This document shows positions 17,547 through 25,292 of a DNA stretch of 58,259 bases, one piece after another. Position 1 is the first letter of the stretch, and each line of letters starts with the position of its first letter. A program made the translations under genes and the position numbers. Below the pieces are notes generated by a model. The model ran no database searches. It was not told where the DNA came from and worked only from the letters and a program-made list of their open reading frames with translations. Origin of the DNA: Clostridia bacterium. Its GTDB lineage: Bacteria; Bacillota; Clostridia; TANB77; CAG-508. The stretch spans positions 1 to 58,259 of the forward strand of contig JAAVXM010000033.1 in NCBI GenBank assembly GCA_022790575.1, written 5' to 3'.

Positions 17547-18044
17547 CTACTTTTTATTTAGAAATTTAAATTCTACATATAGTTTATCAGCAATTGATTG
17601 TACAACATTTTTTAACAAATATTGTTCCTCTGTCATTTTTTCTATGTGTGGGAATTCCTTTCTTATAAATACATTTTTTATTGATACTTCTAAATTTGCA
17701 CAAAATCTATTATATGCTTTACTTATTTCAAATGACTGTATTGTTAAAGATATTAGTTTTCCAATATCACTTATACTATATACTTGTTTTAATATGCATA
17801 TTACTATCAAATATGCTATATGTGACCTGCTATATTTCTTTTTTGCTGGTGCTGGCATTATTCCCTGTTTTACATAGTTATTTATCATTGTTTTTGTTAT
17901 TATCTTGTCCTCTTTATTCACACTATATTGACCTAAATATTTTTCTAAATAATTAACTACTTGGTCTAAATATAAGTCAATTTCTGGTAATTCATTCCAT
18001 CTTGGTATATGAATTTTAAAATTAAATTCTTCATTTTCTTGCAT
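17547..18044 (-). CDS. DUF1836 domain protein
   Basis: A 165-residue protein of the DUF1836 family: residues about 10-110 carry IPRWNELPEIDLYLDQVVNYLEKYL, then IITKTMINNYVKQGIMPAPAKKKYSRSHIAYLIVICILKQVYSISDIGKL. The middle resembles a MerR-type winged helix (NNYVKQGIMPxPxKKxYxRxHIAYL), so DNA binding is likely. Family members in Clostridia are of unknown function. AAGGAAG precedes the ATG. It lies 23 bases downstream of the short-chain dehydrogenase gene on the same strand and probably shares its transcript. Confidence 0.85.
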   Translation of the reverse strand: MQENEEFNFKIHIPRWNELPEIDLYLDQVVNYLEKYLGQYSVNKEDKIITKTMINNYVKQGIMPAPAKKKYSRSHIAYLIVICILKQVYSISDIGKLISLTIQSFEISKAYNRFCANLEVSIKNVFIRKEFPHIEKMTEEQYLLKNVVQSIADKLYVEFKFLNKK

Positions 18045-18067
18045 CTTTCCACTTCCTTTTATTATTT

Positions 18068-18814
18068 CTATTGAATCTTTCTTTTTTGCATTCTATATGA
18101 TATTTTTGCTACAAAATTACTTGGTGCAATCTTCGCTCCAATTTTTGCAAGTTTTATTTTTAATCCTGGCACAATATAAAATTTTCCTTTTAGAAATTTA
18201 TTAACTGCATATCTCGCAACAAACTCACTACTTTGACCTTTAATTGCAAACTGTACATCAGCTACTTTATTAAAATTTGTATTAACTGGTCCTGGGCATA
18301 AAATACTTATCTGCACTTTTGACTTATCTTTTTTGAGTTCTTCTCTTATTGCTTCTGATAGTCTTACTATATATGATTTTGTTGAATAATATGTCGCCAT
18401 AAGTGGACCTGGCATAAATCCTGCAATTGATGCAACATTTAAAATCCTGCCTTTATTTTCATTTTTCATTTTTTGAAGATATAGCTTTGTTAAAATATGA
18501 TATGCCATAATATTAGTGTTAATCATTAAAATTTCTTTTTCAAGACTCGTCTTTGAAAAATCTCCACAATCACCAAATCCTGCATTATTTATAAGTATAT
18601 CTATATCTTTATTTTCTTCATATAATTTTTTGCAGTTATCTATGTTTGATAAATCCATACATATAATTTTTACATTTGTGTTTAATTCTTGTTTGACTTC
18701 TTCTAGCTTTTTTGCATCTCTTGCTACAATAATTAATTCATATTTTCTTTTACTTAGTTCTATTGCTATGTCTCTACCTATTCCAGAAGAAGCTCCTGTA
18801 ATTAGCGCCTTCAT
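18068..18814 (-). CDS. short-chain dehydrogenase/reductase
   Basis: A 248-residue classical SDR. It has the nucleotide-binding TGASSGIG (residues 6-13), the NNAG motif (INNAGFGDCG), the catalytic serine in NVASIAGFMPG, and the Y-x3-K motif in ATYYSTKSY. The CPGPVNT turn is also conserved. SDRs of this subgroup (DltE/YqjQ-like) act on unknown carbonyl or alcohol substrates with NAD(P)H. The protein ends in a basic tail (YRMQKRKIQ). The start has AAAGGAA upstream. The leader before the start codon is a sequence repeated at 53.1 kb (see repeat copies), which may carry its promoter. Confidence 0.88.
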   Translation of the reverse strand: MKALITGASSGIGRDIAIELSKRKYELIIVARDAKKLEEVKQELNTNVKIICMDLSNIDNCKKLYEENKDIDILINNAGFGDCGDFSKTSLEKEILMINTNIMAYHILTKLYLQKMKNENKGRILNVASIAGFMPGPLMATYYSTKSYIVRLSEAIREELKKDKSKVQISILCPGPVNTNFNKVADVQFAIKGQSSEFVARYAVNKFLKGKFYIVPGLKIKLAKIGAKIAPSNFVAKISYRMQKRKIQ

Positions 18815-18815
18815 A

Positions 18816-18951
18816 TTTAATCACATTCCTTTCTCAAGGCACAAGTTGGCTAGAAAAACAAGTTTTAAATTTATGAGGTGTACTGATTGTACATTGATTA
18901 AATTTAAAATGAAGTTTGACGACACCAAAGTTGTAATTATTTTTCAACCTT
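18816..18951 (-). repeat. leader repeat, copy A
   Basis: These 136 bases recur at 53090-53245 at about 90% identity apart from a 26-base insertion in the second copy. On the minus strand each copy ends with the ribosome site and then the start codon of a gene, here the short-chain dehydrogenase. A conserved dyad TGTAC-TGATT-GTACA lies in the middle (18879-18893). Confidence 0.8.
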
Positions 18952-18972
18952 TTCTACCTTTTTATATTCTTT

Positions 18973-20427
18973 TTATAACTTTGTGATTTTTTCCACTTCA
19001 TGACGATACGATTTTATTTTAAACTCTGATTTTTTATCAAATTTTATTATTATCATTTTGGTAAAGTCCTCTTTATTGGTTTTATTCTTTTCATTTATTT
19101 CCATACTTGCTTTATATTTTCTTAGTGTCTCAAATGTATTGATAAAACCCATTCCTGTTCCACCTTCATCTTTATGTGTTGTGCTTGGCTTTTTACCAAG
19201 GTTATATAGTATTTCTTTTTCAAATTCTATTCCTGAATCATATATGAATATACTATAAATATTGTTATATACTCCTATTTTTGTAAGAATACTTTTGTTT
19301 ATATTATCTGAATGTTTTATTGCTATTATTGCATTTTTTATATTGTCTGCCAATAGTGTCTCCAGGTCTTCTTTATTTATTACATCATTTACCATTTTAT
19401 GTATATTGCCTCTAATTTGTATGCTGAATTCTATCTCATTTTTGTCACATTCTGATTGCATATATTTTAATATGTCGTCTACTTCTGCTACTCCTGTTTT
19501 GATTATTTCTGTTCCTATCATGTTTTTATTAAATTCTTTTGATAGTCTTTCTACTCTTTCTTTTATGTTATTTTCTTCTGCGATTTCACTTTTTAATATT
19601 AGTTCATTTAATTTGTATTCTAATGATTTCTGCCTGTGTGCTAATGTGTGGCTTCTTTTACTTATACTTAAATTTTCTTTTTCTAGTTCTTTTATTTCTT
19701 CCTTTTTTTCTTCTAATTCTTTTTTTGTTTCTTTTAAGTCTTGTATTAGTAGTTTCTGCTTGTAATATATTTTTAGTGATTTTTGAATTGTTACAAACAT
19801 TATTATTGCAAATACTATTAGAGCAATCATTAATTCTTTAATAAATTTTGCTTCTGAATTGGCTATTAATATAGCAGAAAATAATATTATTGCACTAATA
19901 TTTAGTATTAATAAATCTACATAATCATTCTTTATATTCTCTTTCAAAAATGAAATTCCATATTTAAACTTTTTGATTTTTAGTATACATCTTAATAAAA
20001 ATATATCAATTATTATAATAATCCCAAAACTAATATAATCATTTTCTATATTTAACATTGCAATAGGGAAAAAACTTAATATTACTGCTGCCATATATAA
20101 TATATAATTAATGCTCAATGATATAAAAGTAATTAGTATAGTACTACCTATATTTTTGATAGTATTCATATAGTTCACTATTATTAATAATGTTATAGAA
20201 AAAATCATATAGCTAAATATACCAAAATATATTTTAATTATACATGCAAAAATAGAACCAACTATGATTCCAATATAGCTTTTGGCAGCATTATAAATAT
20301 TATTTTCTTTAGTATTTACTATTTTCATATATAAATGATATGTACAAATACCAATAAAACAAAACTTTAATATTTCAATAATCACTTTTATATCTTCTAG
20401 ACTTATTGATATTGCTATTTCTGTCAA
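18973..20427 (-). CDS. GHKL-domain sensor histidine kinase
   Basis: A 484-residue sensor kinase of the AgrC/GHKL type. Residues about 20-215 form six or seven transmembrane helices, followed by a coiled coil (LIQDLKETKKELEEKKEEIKELEKEN). The probable phosphoacceptor histidine lies in RSHTLAHRQKSLEYKLNEL. The ATPase domain has the N box (LLADNIKNAIIAIKHS), G1-like DSGIEFEKEI and G2 GGTGMGF. The frame runs to 20457, but AGGAGGGGG eight bases before a TTG at 20427 marks that codon as the start. It lies just downstream of the 16-residue peptide gene and a terminator, and downstream of the Spo0A_C-type regulator, its likely partner. Peptide-sensing kinases share this architecture. Confidence 0.88.
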   Translation of the reverse strand: MTEIAISISLEDIKVIIEILKFCFIGICTYHLYMKIVNTKENNIYNAAKSYIGIIVGSIFACIIKIYFGIFSYMIFSITLLIIVNYMNTIKNIGSTILITFISLSINYILYMAAVILSFFPIAMLNIENDYISFGIIIIIDIFLLRCILKIKKFKYGISFLKENIKNDYVDLLILNISAIILFSAILIANSEAKFIKELMIALIVFAIIMFVTIQKSLKIYYKQKLLIQDLKETKKELEEKKEEIKELEKENLSISKRSHTLAHRQKSLEYKLNELILKSEIAEENNIKERVERLSKEFNKNMIGTEIIKTGVAEVDDILKYMQSECDKNEIEFSIQIRGNIHKMVNDVINKEDLETLLADNIKNAIIAIKHSDNINKSILTKIGVYNNIYSIFIYDSGIEFEKEILYNLGKKPSTTHKDEGGTGMGFINTFETLRKYKASMEINEKNKTNKEDFTKMIIIKFDKKSEFKIKSYRHEVEKITKL

Positions 20428-20461
20428 AAAACCCCCTCCTATTTTAATATTATACAAAAAT

Positions 20462-20499
20462 AAAAAAAAATAATCAATATAAATAACTTATATTGATTA
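20462..20499 (-). terminator. terminator/attenuator between peptide and kinase
   Basis: Stem TAATCAATATA / TATATTGATTA (20471-20481 and 20489-20499) over a seven-base loop, followed on the minus strand by nine T residues. It lies between the peptide stop and the kinase ribosome site, so most peptide transcripts should end here with some read-through into the kinase gene. Confidence 0.8.
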
Positions 20500-20516
20500 T
20501 TTCCGCTTAAATTACA

Positions 20517-20567
20517 TTATCTTAGCCATTTTTTTAGCCATAATGCTAAAGCATCTGCCCAACTCAT
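20517..20567 (-). CDS. 16-residue amphipathic peptide, putative signal
   Basis: A short ORF encodes MSWADALALWLKKWLR. GGTGGTGG lies six bases upstream of the ATG, a better ribosome site than many neighbours have. The peptide has three tryptophans and five leucines alternating with lysine and arginine, a pattern that forms an amphipathic helix; there is no cysteine and no leader peptide. It sits alone between a terminator on each side, with two tandem Spo0A-box-like sites just upstream, and between genes for a receiver/Spo0A_C regulator and a GHKL kinase. A peptide pheromone or membrane-active peptide is the natural inference. There is no AgrB-like processing enzyme in the window. Confidence 0.6.
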   Translation of the reverse strand: MSWADALALWLKKWLR

Positions 20568-20583
20568 ATATACCACCACCTTT

Positions 20584-20602
20584 TTTGTCAAAATTTGTCA
20601 AA
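20584..20602 (+). promoter_or_regulatory. two tandem Spo0A-box-like sites
   Basis: TTTGTCAAA occurs twice, at 20584-20592 and 20594-20602, ten bases apart, one helical turn. Both match the extended Spo0A box TTTGTCRAA. They lie 17 bases before the peptide start codon and read as TTTGACAAA on the transcribed strand, overlapping -35-like TTGACA hexamers. Binding by the adjacent Spo0A_C-type regulator is inferred. Confidence 0.6.
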
Positions 20603-20624
20603 TTGTGTCTTTTATAATTTAAAA

Positions 20625-20655
20625 ATACCATTTATTTATGTAAAATAAATGGTAT
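20625..20655 (-). terminator. terminator of the response regulator gene
   Basis: Thirteen perfect pairs ATACCATTTATTT / AAATAAATGGTAT over a five-base loop, with TTTTT following on the minus strand. A further perfect hairpin overlaps the regulator stop codon (20685-20716, stem of 13). Confidence 0.8.
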
Positions 20656-20705
20656 AAGATGATGAGAATTTATGGTAAAACGTAAAGAAATCTAGTAATA
20701 TTCTA

Positions 20706-21494
20706 CTAGATTTCTTGTTTAACTTTTTCGACATAATAGTATATAAACTCCATTGGTGTAGGCAATCCTGTTTCATAATTTATTCTTGCATCATAATGTA
20801 CTGACAATTCTTCAAATGGAGATACCCTCCATGCATGTATTATTGCATTCTGTATTCCATTTGTGATTGTACTACCTGACTTTTTGTGTATTTTTGTTAA
20901 ATGATGAATAACATTAACTTCACTATTTTCATTTTCTATCAAATATAATATTGCATCATGTATGTATTGTCTCCCTTTCAGTTTCTGAATAATACCAATT
21001 AAATCCAATTCTTTATATATACATTTTGATATTCTATCTCTTTCTTCTATTTCCTCTTTTTCCTTTGAAATTGTTTCCCTTTTATAATCATCTTTTCTCA
21101 AATTTATAAAACTATTTAAGACATAGTCACATGAATATTTAGGATGATTTTTATATAATATTAAATCTACCCCATTTCTATGTAATACTTCATAAGTCCT
21201 TTTTGAATTTATATGAGTTGTAACTATTACAATTGGTTCATAATCAATTTCTAAAGTTTTTAATTTTGATAAAAATTGAATGGAGTCTGTATTACCTCTT
21301 GCGCTATTATTTAACTCTATATCTAAAATTATTCCTTCTGGTCTCTTCATTTTTACTTCTTTCAATCCCTCTATATCTGAGTCTGTTGCTGCAACTATTT
21401 CTACATCCTTTCTGCTTTTACTACATTCTATAATTTTGTTTCTTTCTTTAATATCATCTTCTATTATTAATATTGTTATAGCTTCAGATTTCAT
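20706..21494 (-). CDS. response regulator with Spo0A-type DNA-binding domain
   Basis: A 262-residue regulator. The receiver (residues about 6-130) has the acidic pocket IIEDD, the phosphorylation site D58 in GIILDIELNN, the conserved threonine in IVIVTTH and the lysine in LILYKNH. The C-terminal domain (about 155-260) reads like Spo0A_C: QYIHDAILYLIE, then HLTKIHKKSGSTITNGIQNAIIHAWRV and ETGLPTPMEFIYYYVEKV, parallel to Spo0A's recognition-helix region. The linker is charged and coiled (SKEKEEIEERDRISKC). This is not Spo0A itself, as it is shorter and divergent. It is adjacent to the GHKL kinase, the 16-residue peptide and two sites matching the Spo0A box, so it probably autoregulates this locus. 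AGGAAGG precedes the start. Confidence 0.85.
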   Translation of the reverse strand: MKSEAITILIIEDDIKERNKIIECSKSRKDVEIVAATDSDIEGLKEVKMKRPEGIILDIELNNSARGNTDSIQFLSKLKTLEIDYEPIVIVTTHINSKRTYEVLHRNGVDLILYKNHPKYSCDYVLNSFINLRKDDYKRETISKEKEEIEERDRISKCIYKELDLIGIIQKLKGRQYIHDAILYLIENENSEVNVIHHLTKIHKKSGSTITNGIQNAIIHAWRVSPFEELSVHYDARINYETGLPTPMEFIYYYVEKVKQEI

Positions 21495-21665
21495 ACTATT
21501 TCACCTTCCTTTTTACCATCAATAATATACCATATTTTTATGCAAATTACTATTCAACTATGTTTTCTAGGCTATTTGTATACTATTATTATACGCTAAT
21601 TTTTTATTAAAACTAGTTAAAGGGATTGTAGTATTTATTTTTTTGCTTTTTTATTGTGGATATTT

Positions 21666-22022
21666 CTATTTTATATTCTTTTTCCATTCTTCTTCGTTAA
21701 AACCAACATTTACTCCTCTATCTGATATTAATATTGGTCTTTTTATAAGCATTCCATCACTTGCTAATAATTCTATTTTTTCTTTGTCACTCATGTTTTC
21801 TAATTTATCTTTTAATTTTAATTCTCTATATTTTAGTCCACTCGTATTAAACCACTTTTTTATATCTTTTTTACTTCTTTTTATCCATTCTTCTAATTCC
21901 TGAACTGTTGGCGTTTCTATAACAATGTTTCTGTCTTGACTTTCAATTCCATTCTCTTCTAACCATTTCTTTGCTTTCCTACATGTTGAACATTTAGGAT
22001 ATTCTATAAATAAATTTTTCAT
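21666..22022 (-). CDS. ArsC/Spx-family reductase
   Basis: A 118-residue thioredoxin-fold protein of the ArsC/Spx/YffB family. The N-terminus has YPKCSTCRKAKKWLEENG, with a CxxC that is usual in the Spx and YffB groups, and later SGLKYRELKLKD and LLASDGMLIKRPILISD, the conserved RPI turn. It is closest in outline to the arsenate reductase-like proteins of unknown substrate. AGGAGG precedes the ATG. No ars genes are near, so arsenate reduction is not supported by context. Confidence 0.87.
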   Translation of the reverse strand: MKNLFIEYPKCSTCRKAKKWLEENGIESQDRNIVIETPTVQELEEWIKRSKKDIKKWFNTSGLKYRELKLKDKLENMSDKEKIELLASDGMLIKRPILISDRGVNVGFNEEEWKKNIK

Positions 22023-22218
22023 TTTATTTCCTCCTATATTTTAATTTGTTTTTATTTTTTGATTCTTTACTATTTTCCAGATACCTCTTCTTAAATTGCC
22101 CAATTGTTGTTTTTATATCATATTTTATACTCATATTCAACAATTTGAATTAGAAATTATATTTATTTTTGGACTCAATTAAAAAAAGACAAATATTCCT
22201 TATTTTGCCTTCAAAAGT

Positions 22219-22269
22219 GTAACTTATTGTCTGTAGTTTTTTTAAGTTTTTTTGTATACAATAAGTTAC
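22219..22269 (+). promoter_or_regulatory. inverted-repeat operator of the C protein
   Basis: GTAACTTATTGT (22219-22230) and ACAATAAGTTAC (22258-22269) form a perfect 12-base inverted repeat 27 bases apart; the right arm abuts the ribosome site of the C protein. Paired operators upstream of C genes are usual in C-controlled restriction systems. Confidence 0.6.
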
Positions 22270-22281
22270 GAGGTGAAAAGA

Positions 22282-22500
22282 GTGGAAATTTGTAACTTGT
22301 TTGGTAAAAAAGTCAAACAATATAGATTGAATTCAAATCTTTCTCAAGAAAAACTAGCTGAATTAACGGGATTACATAGAACTTATATTAGTGATATAGA
22401 AAGAGGTTTAAGAAGTATATCTCTTTGTAATATTGAAAAAATCGCAAAAGCTTTAAATGTTGAAATATATAAGTTATTTATTTTTGAGGAGGTCAAATAG
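22282..22500 (+). CDS. C-protein-like XRE regulator of restriction system
   Basis: A 72-residue HTH protein: VKQYRLNSNLSQEKLAELTGLHRTYISDIERGLRSISLCNIEKIAKALNVEIYKLF is the XRE fold with the SQE.LAE..G..R.YIS.IERG signature shared by controller proteins of type II restriction systems. A GTG at 22282 is chosen as start because GAGGTG lies six bases upstream; the open frame begins at 22252. It overlaps the translation unit of the restriction enzyme gene, four bases downstream, as in C-R operons. It likely delays endonuclease synthesis until the methyltransferases have acted. Confidence 0.8.
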   Translation: MEICNLFGKKVKQYRLNSNLSQEKLAELTGLHRTYISDIERGLRSISLCNIEKIAKALNVEIYKLFIFEEVK

Positions 22501-22503
22501 TAA

Positions 22504-24474
22504 ATGGAGGAAATTTTATATAGAATATATGGTGATAATATAGTTGAATGTGAAAGAATGTTAAATATTATTCAACAAGGTTTTAATGAAAAAATTTTAA
22601 AAAAGGAAATTATTTCAAATGCATGTATGAGAGCTAGTATTATCTCTAATAATATAAAATATATATTTGATTGTATACCTGGATTTTGTAGATGGAATAC
22701 TAATATTATGGATGTATTTTATAATAATGGTGGTATTCTTAGCGAAACTCCAGATATTATTATGACTAAATCAAATCAAAATAAAGAAGAAGTTCTATTA
22801 GCTATAGAGTTTTGTAGTGCTTTGCAAGCTGGAAATCAATCTTGGCAAAGAAGTGGAAGAGCTTATTCTACATCTTTAGCAAAAATTCCCTATTTATATA
22901 TAATAGATTTTGTAAAATATGAATTAGATAGCAATAGAGTAAGAAAAGCTTTGAGATTTCCCAATGCAATTGTACCCTTTAGTTTTTTATCTCAAACTAA
23001 TAAGACAAGTATTATGAATTTAGCTGTTTTTGTAAAAGCCGAGGAATTTCAACCATCTTTTTCTTTACAACTCAAAAACTTTGATGAGAAAATATTATCA
23101 AATAATATTTTACCTATTTATATAAAGAAAATCATAACAGGTGAAGACTCCACTTATGAAAAAAGCATATTGATTCACAATCTTAATCAAATGTTATTGT
23201 TTATAGCAGATAAAAATACATCTCCTAATTCCTTAACAAAAGAAGATTGGAAAAATGTTATTAACAAAAATTGTGATTTAATTGAATACACAAAAAAGAA
23301 TATTTCGTTTAAGTGCAAAAAGAAAGTCGCACAAAAATCTATACATAGTAATGAAATGCTAAATTTTATTAATTTAGTCAATACATACTCTAAAGGAATC
23401 TCTTCTGGAGATTTACCTTTTGCACTAATAAGTTCTGATGTAAAAAATGAATTTTTAAAAGAAGTCTTTAAAATATATAATATTGATTATAATTCATCAA
23501 TAATTGATTATTCAAATGATAAAGATTTAATTATATGTATGATGAAAGGATTTAAACCTGGAGGAGATGATAACCGACCTGACCGAGGTTTGTTATCGTT
23601 ATTGAAAATGGCTACACCAAATCACATAGAAATCATGACTTTTCTATATGGTCCATTATTAAAATATTATATTGATATTCTAGAAAAAGATTTCATAGGG
23701 CTTGGAGAAAAAAATGGATTATGGAAATCTATCTTTTCATTAAGCAATTTTGTTTTATTAGATTCCAATATAATAGGAACAAATAAAAACTATTTTAAAT
23801 ATATACCTATAAAAAAAGAAATAAATTACATGACTTGCAATAATAATTACCAAATGTGTTCTTTAATTCCAAATAGATTTGGTGAGCATGATGTAGATTT
23901 TATTATTTACTACATATTTAAATATTTTATTCCAAATTCAAAAATATGTATGTGTAACCCTCCTGGTGGGGATTGGAGTGGTATTTCTATATTTGATTAT
24001 AACAAGAATATGGAGTACCGATGGTTATCTCTTCCTAGAGAAAGTATGCAAACAGAGAAAAGACCAGATCATGTTATTGAATTAGCAAATATTACAAATA
24101 AGCTATGGATTGTATCTATTGAATCAAAAGAAAACTTTAGCAGCTTAGAAAATAATATAGGTAATAGATTAAATAATTATTTAAAATATTTCTTTAATTT
24201 TACGCCAAGCGTTGAAAGAAATATTGATACTCAAGATTGGAATATATCTAATAGTTCCATTGATGTAACAAAATTTAATTTTGTTTCTGTTGGTGTTGCA
24301 TTAGGCTATCCAACAAACGAAGAAAAATATAATTGTGATTTAATAATATGTTTAAATTATATTGATGATTTTTGGAAAATAAAAATAAATGCATTTTCTG
24401 AAAGTGGAAATATTTTAAAACAATTAATAATTAATTCTTTAGAAGGAAATATAAACATAAAGGTAGAAAATTAA
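22504..24474 (+). CDS. putative type II restriction endonuclease with two PD-(D/E)xK motifs
   Basis: A 656-residue protein with two nuclease-like signatures. The first is ETPDIIMTKSNQ...EEVLLAIEFCSAL (PD at 83-84, E at 102). The second is canonical: PD at 521-522 followed by ESK at 540-542 (WIVSIESKENF). GAGGAGG precedes the ATG. Context is decisive for function: a C-protein gene four bases upstream and two convergent adenine methyltransferase genes. Asymmetric-site enzymes with two different active sites in one chain, such as BsmI/Mva1269I, are of similar size and also travel with more than one methyltransferase; I infer a similar mode but cannot read the recognition site. Confidence 0.75.
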   Translation: MEEILYRIYGDNIVECERMLNIIQQGFNEKILKKEIISNACMRASIISNNIKYIFDCIPGFCRWNTNIMDVFYNNGGILSETPDIIMTKSNQNKEEVLLAIEFCSALQAGNQSWQRSGRAYSTSLAKIPYLYIIDFVKYELDSNRVRKALRFPNAIVPFSFLSQTNKTSIMNLAVFVKAEEFQPSFSLQLKNFDEKILSNNILPIYIKKIITGEDSTYEKSILIHNLNQMLLFIADKNTSPNSLTKEDWKNVINKNCDLIEYTKKNISFKCKKKVAQKSIHSNEMLNFINLVNTYSKGISSGDLPFALISSDVKNEFLKEVFKIYNIDYNSSIIDYSNDKDLIICMMKGFKPGGDDNRPDRGLLSLLKMATPNHIEIMTFLYGPLLKYYIDILEKDFIGLGEKNGLWKSIFSLSNFVLLDSNIIGTNKNYFKYIPIKKEINYMTCNNNYQMCSLIPNRFGEHDVDFIIYYIFKYFIPNSKICMCNPPGGDWSGISIFDYNKNMEYRWLSLPRESMQTEKRPDHVIELANITNKLWIVSIESKENFSSLENNIGNRLNNYLKYFFNFTPSVERNIDTQDWNISNSSIDVTKFNFVSVGVALGYPTNEEKYNCDLIICLNYIDDFWKIKINAFSESGNILKQLIINSLEGNINIKVEN

Positions 24475-24486
24475 ACTTCTACCTTT
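24459..24486. terminator. bidirectional terminator between convergent genes
   Basis: Ten perfect pairs AAAGGTAGAA / TTCTACCTTT overlapping the end of the endonuclease gene, six bases before the stop codon of the convergent methyltransferase. Confidence 0.7.
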
Positions 24487-24491
24487 ATATA

Positions 24492-25292
24492 CTACCAACT
24501 TAAATATAATGATTCTTTTACTTTTTCACAATTTTTATCAATTACTTTTTTAAATGTTGAGTTTCCAGATTCAATAAAAATATGTCTTTTGTATAAATCT
24601 TTTGGGATTTCTACTGTATAATCCTTGGTTTCACTTTTTCCATCATAAGATAATGCATACTTAACTTTCTTCTCTTTTAATTCATATAAGAATTTTATAA
24701 ATTCTTCATACTCTATTGTTCCATAATATCTTCCCTTTGTATTAAAATATGGTGGATCCAAATAAACAAAATCTCCCTCTTTGGCATCTTCACAAATTTT
24801 TCTATAATCTTCATTTATAAATTTTACATTTTGTATTTTTTTAGACCAATCGTTTACTATAGGTTCAAGTTTACTTGGATTAATTCCTTTTCTAGTATGA
24901 TGAAACGAATTGTTAAATTCTCCATTCTTATTAAATCTTATCAATCCATTTACACAAGTTCTTGTTAAGAAGAATAGACTATATGGGTCTTTTTTATTAT
25001 TGAATTGTTCTCTTACATTATAGTAATATTCATATCCCACATTTTGCAGTTCATTCCATTTATTTTTATAATCTTCAAACAATTCCTCAGGCTCTTCCTT
25101 TAAGCATTTCCAAAAACCAATTAGTGGAGTACAAATGTCTCCACAAACCGCTCTTTCGGGGTTAATTGCATATAACATTGAGCCTCCTCCCAAAAAAGGC
25201 TCATAATAAGTATTAAATTCTGGAACAAATTCCAATATCTTATTTGCTTGTGTTCTTTTACTTCCACTCCATTTTATTACTGGCTCAAACAT
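24492..25292 (-). CDS. DNA adenine methyltransferase, alpha class (D12/Dam family)
   Basis: A 266-residue N6-adenine methyltransferase of the D12/Dam family. The N-terminal AdoMet site is IKWSGSKRTQANKILEFVP with YYEPFLGGGSMLY, and the catalytic motif is FVYLDPPYFNTKGRYYG; the order is that of the alpha class. Target-recognition sequence lies between (KNGEFNNSFHHTRKG). The start codon follows GAGAGGT. It overlaps the end of the beta-class methyltransferase gene by eight bases, so both are made together. In a restriction system with an asymmetric target each enzyme would protect one strand. Confidence 0.88.
   Translation of the reverse strand: MFEPVIKWSGSKRTQANKILEFVPEFNTYYEPFLGGGSMLYAINPERAVCGDICTPLIGFWKCLKEEPEELFEDYKNKWNELQNVGYEYYYNVREQFNNKKDPYSLFFLTRTCVNGLIRFNKNGEFNNSFHHTRKGINPSKLEPIVNDWSKKIQNVKFINEDYRKICEDAKEGDFVYLDPPYFNTKGRYYGTIEYEEFIKFLYELKEKKVKYALSYDGKSETKDYTVEIPKDLYKRHIFIESGNSTFKKVIDKNCEKVKESLYLSW

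Noticed and set aside
18975-19765. Two plus-strand ORFs opposite the kinase
   Set aside because: Opposite strand of the conserved ATPase and coiled-coil domains; no independent support.
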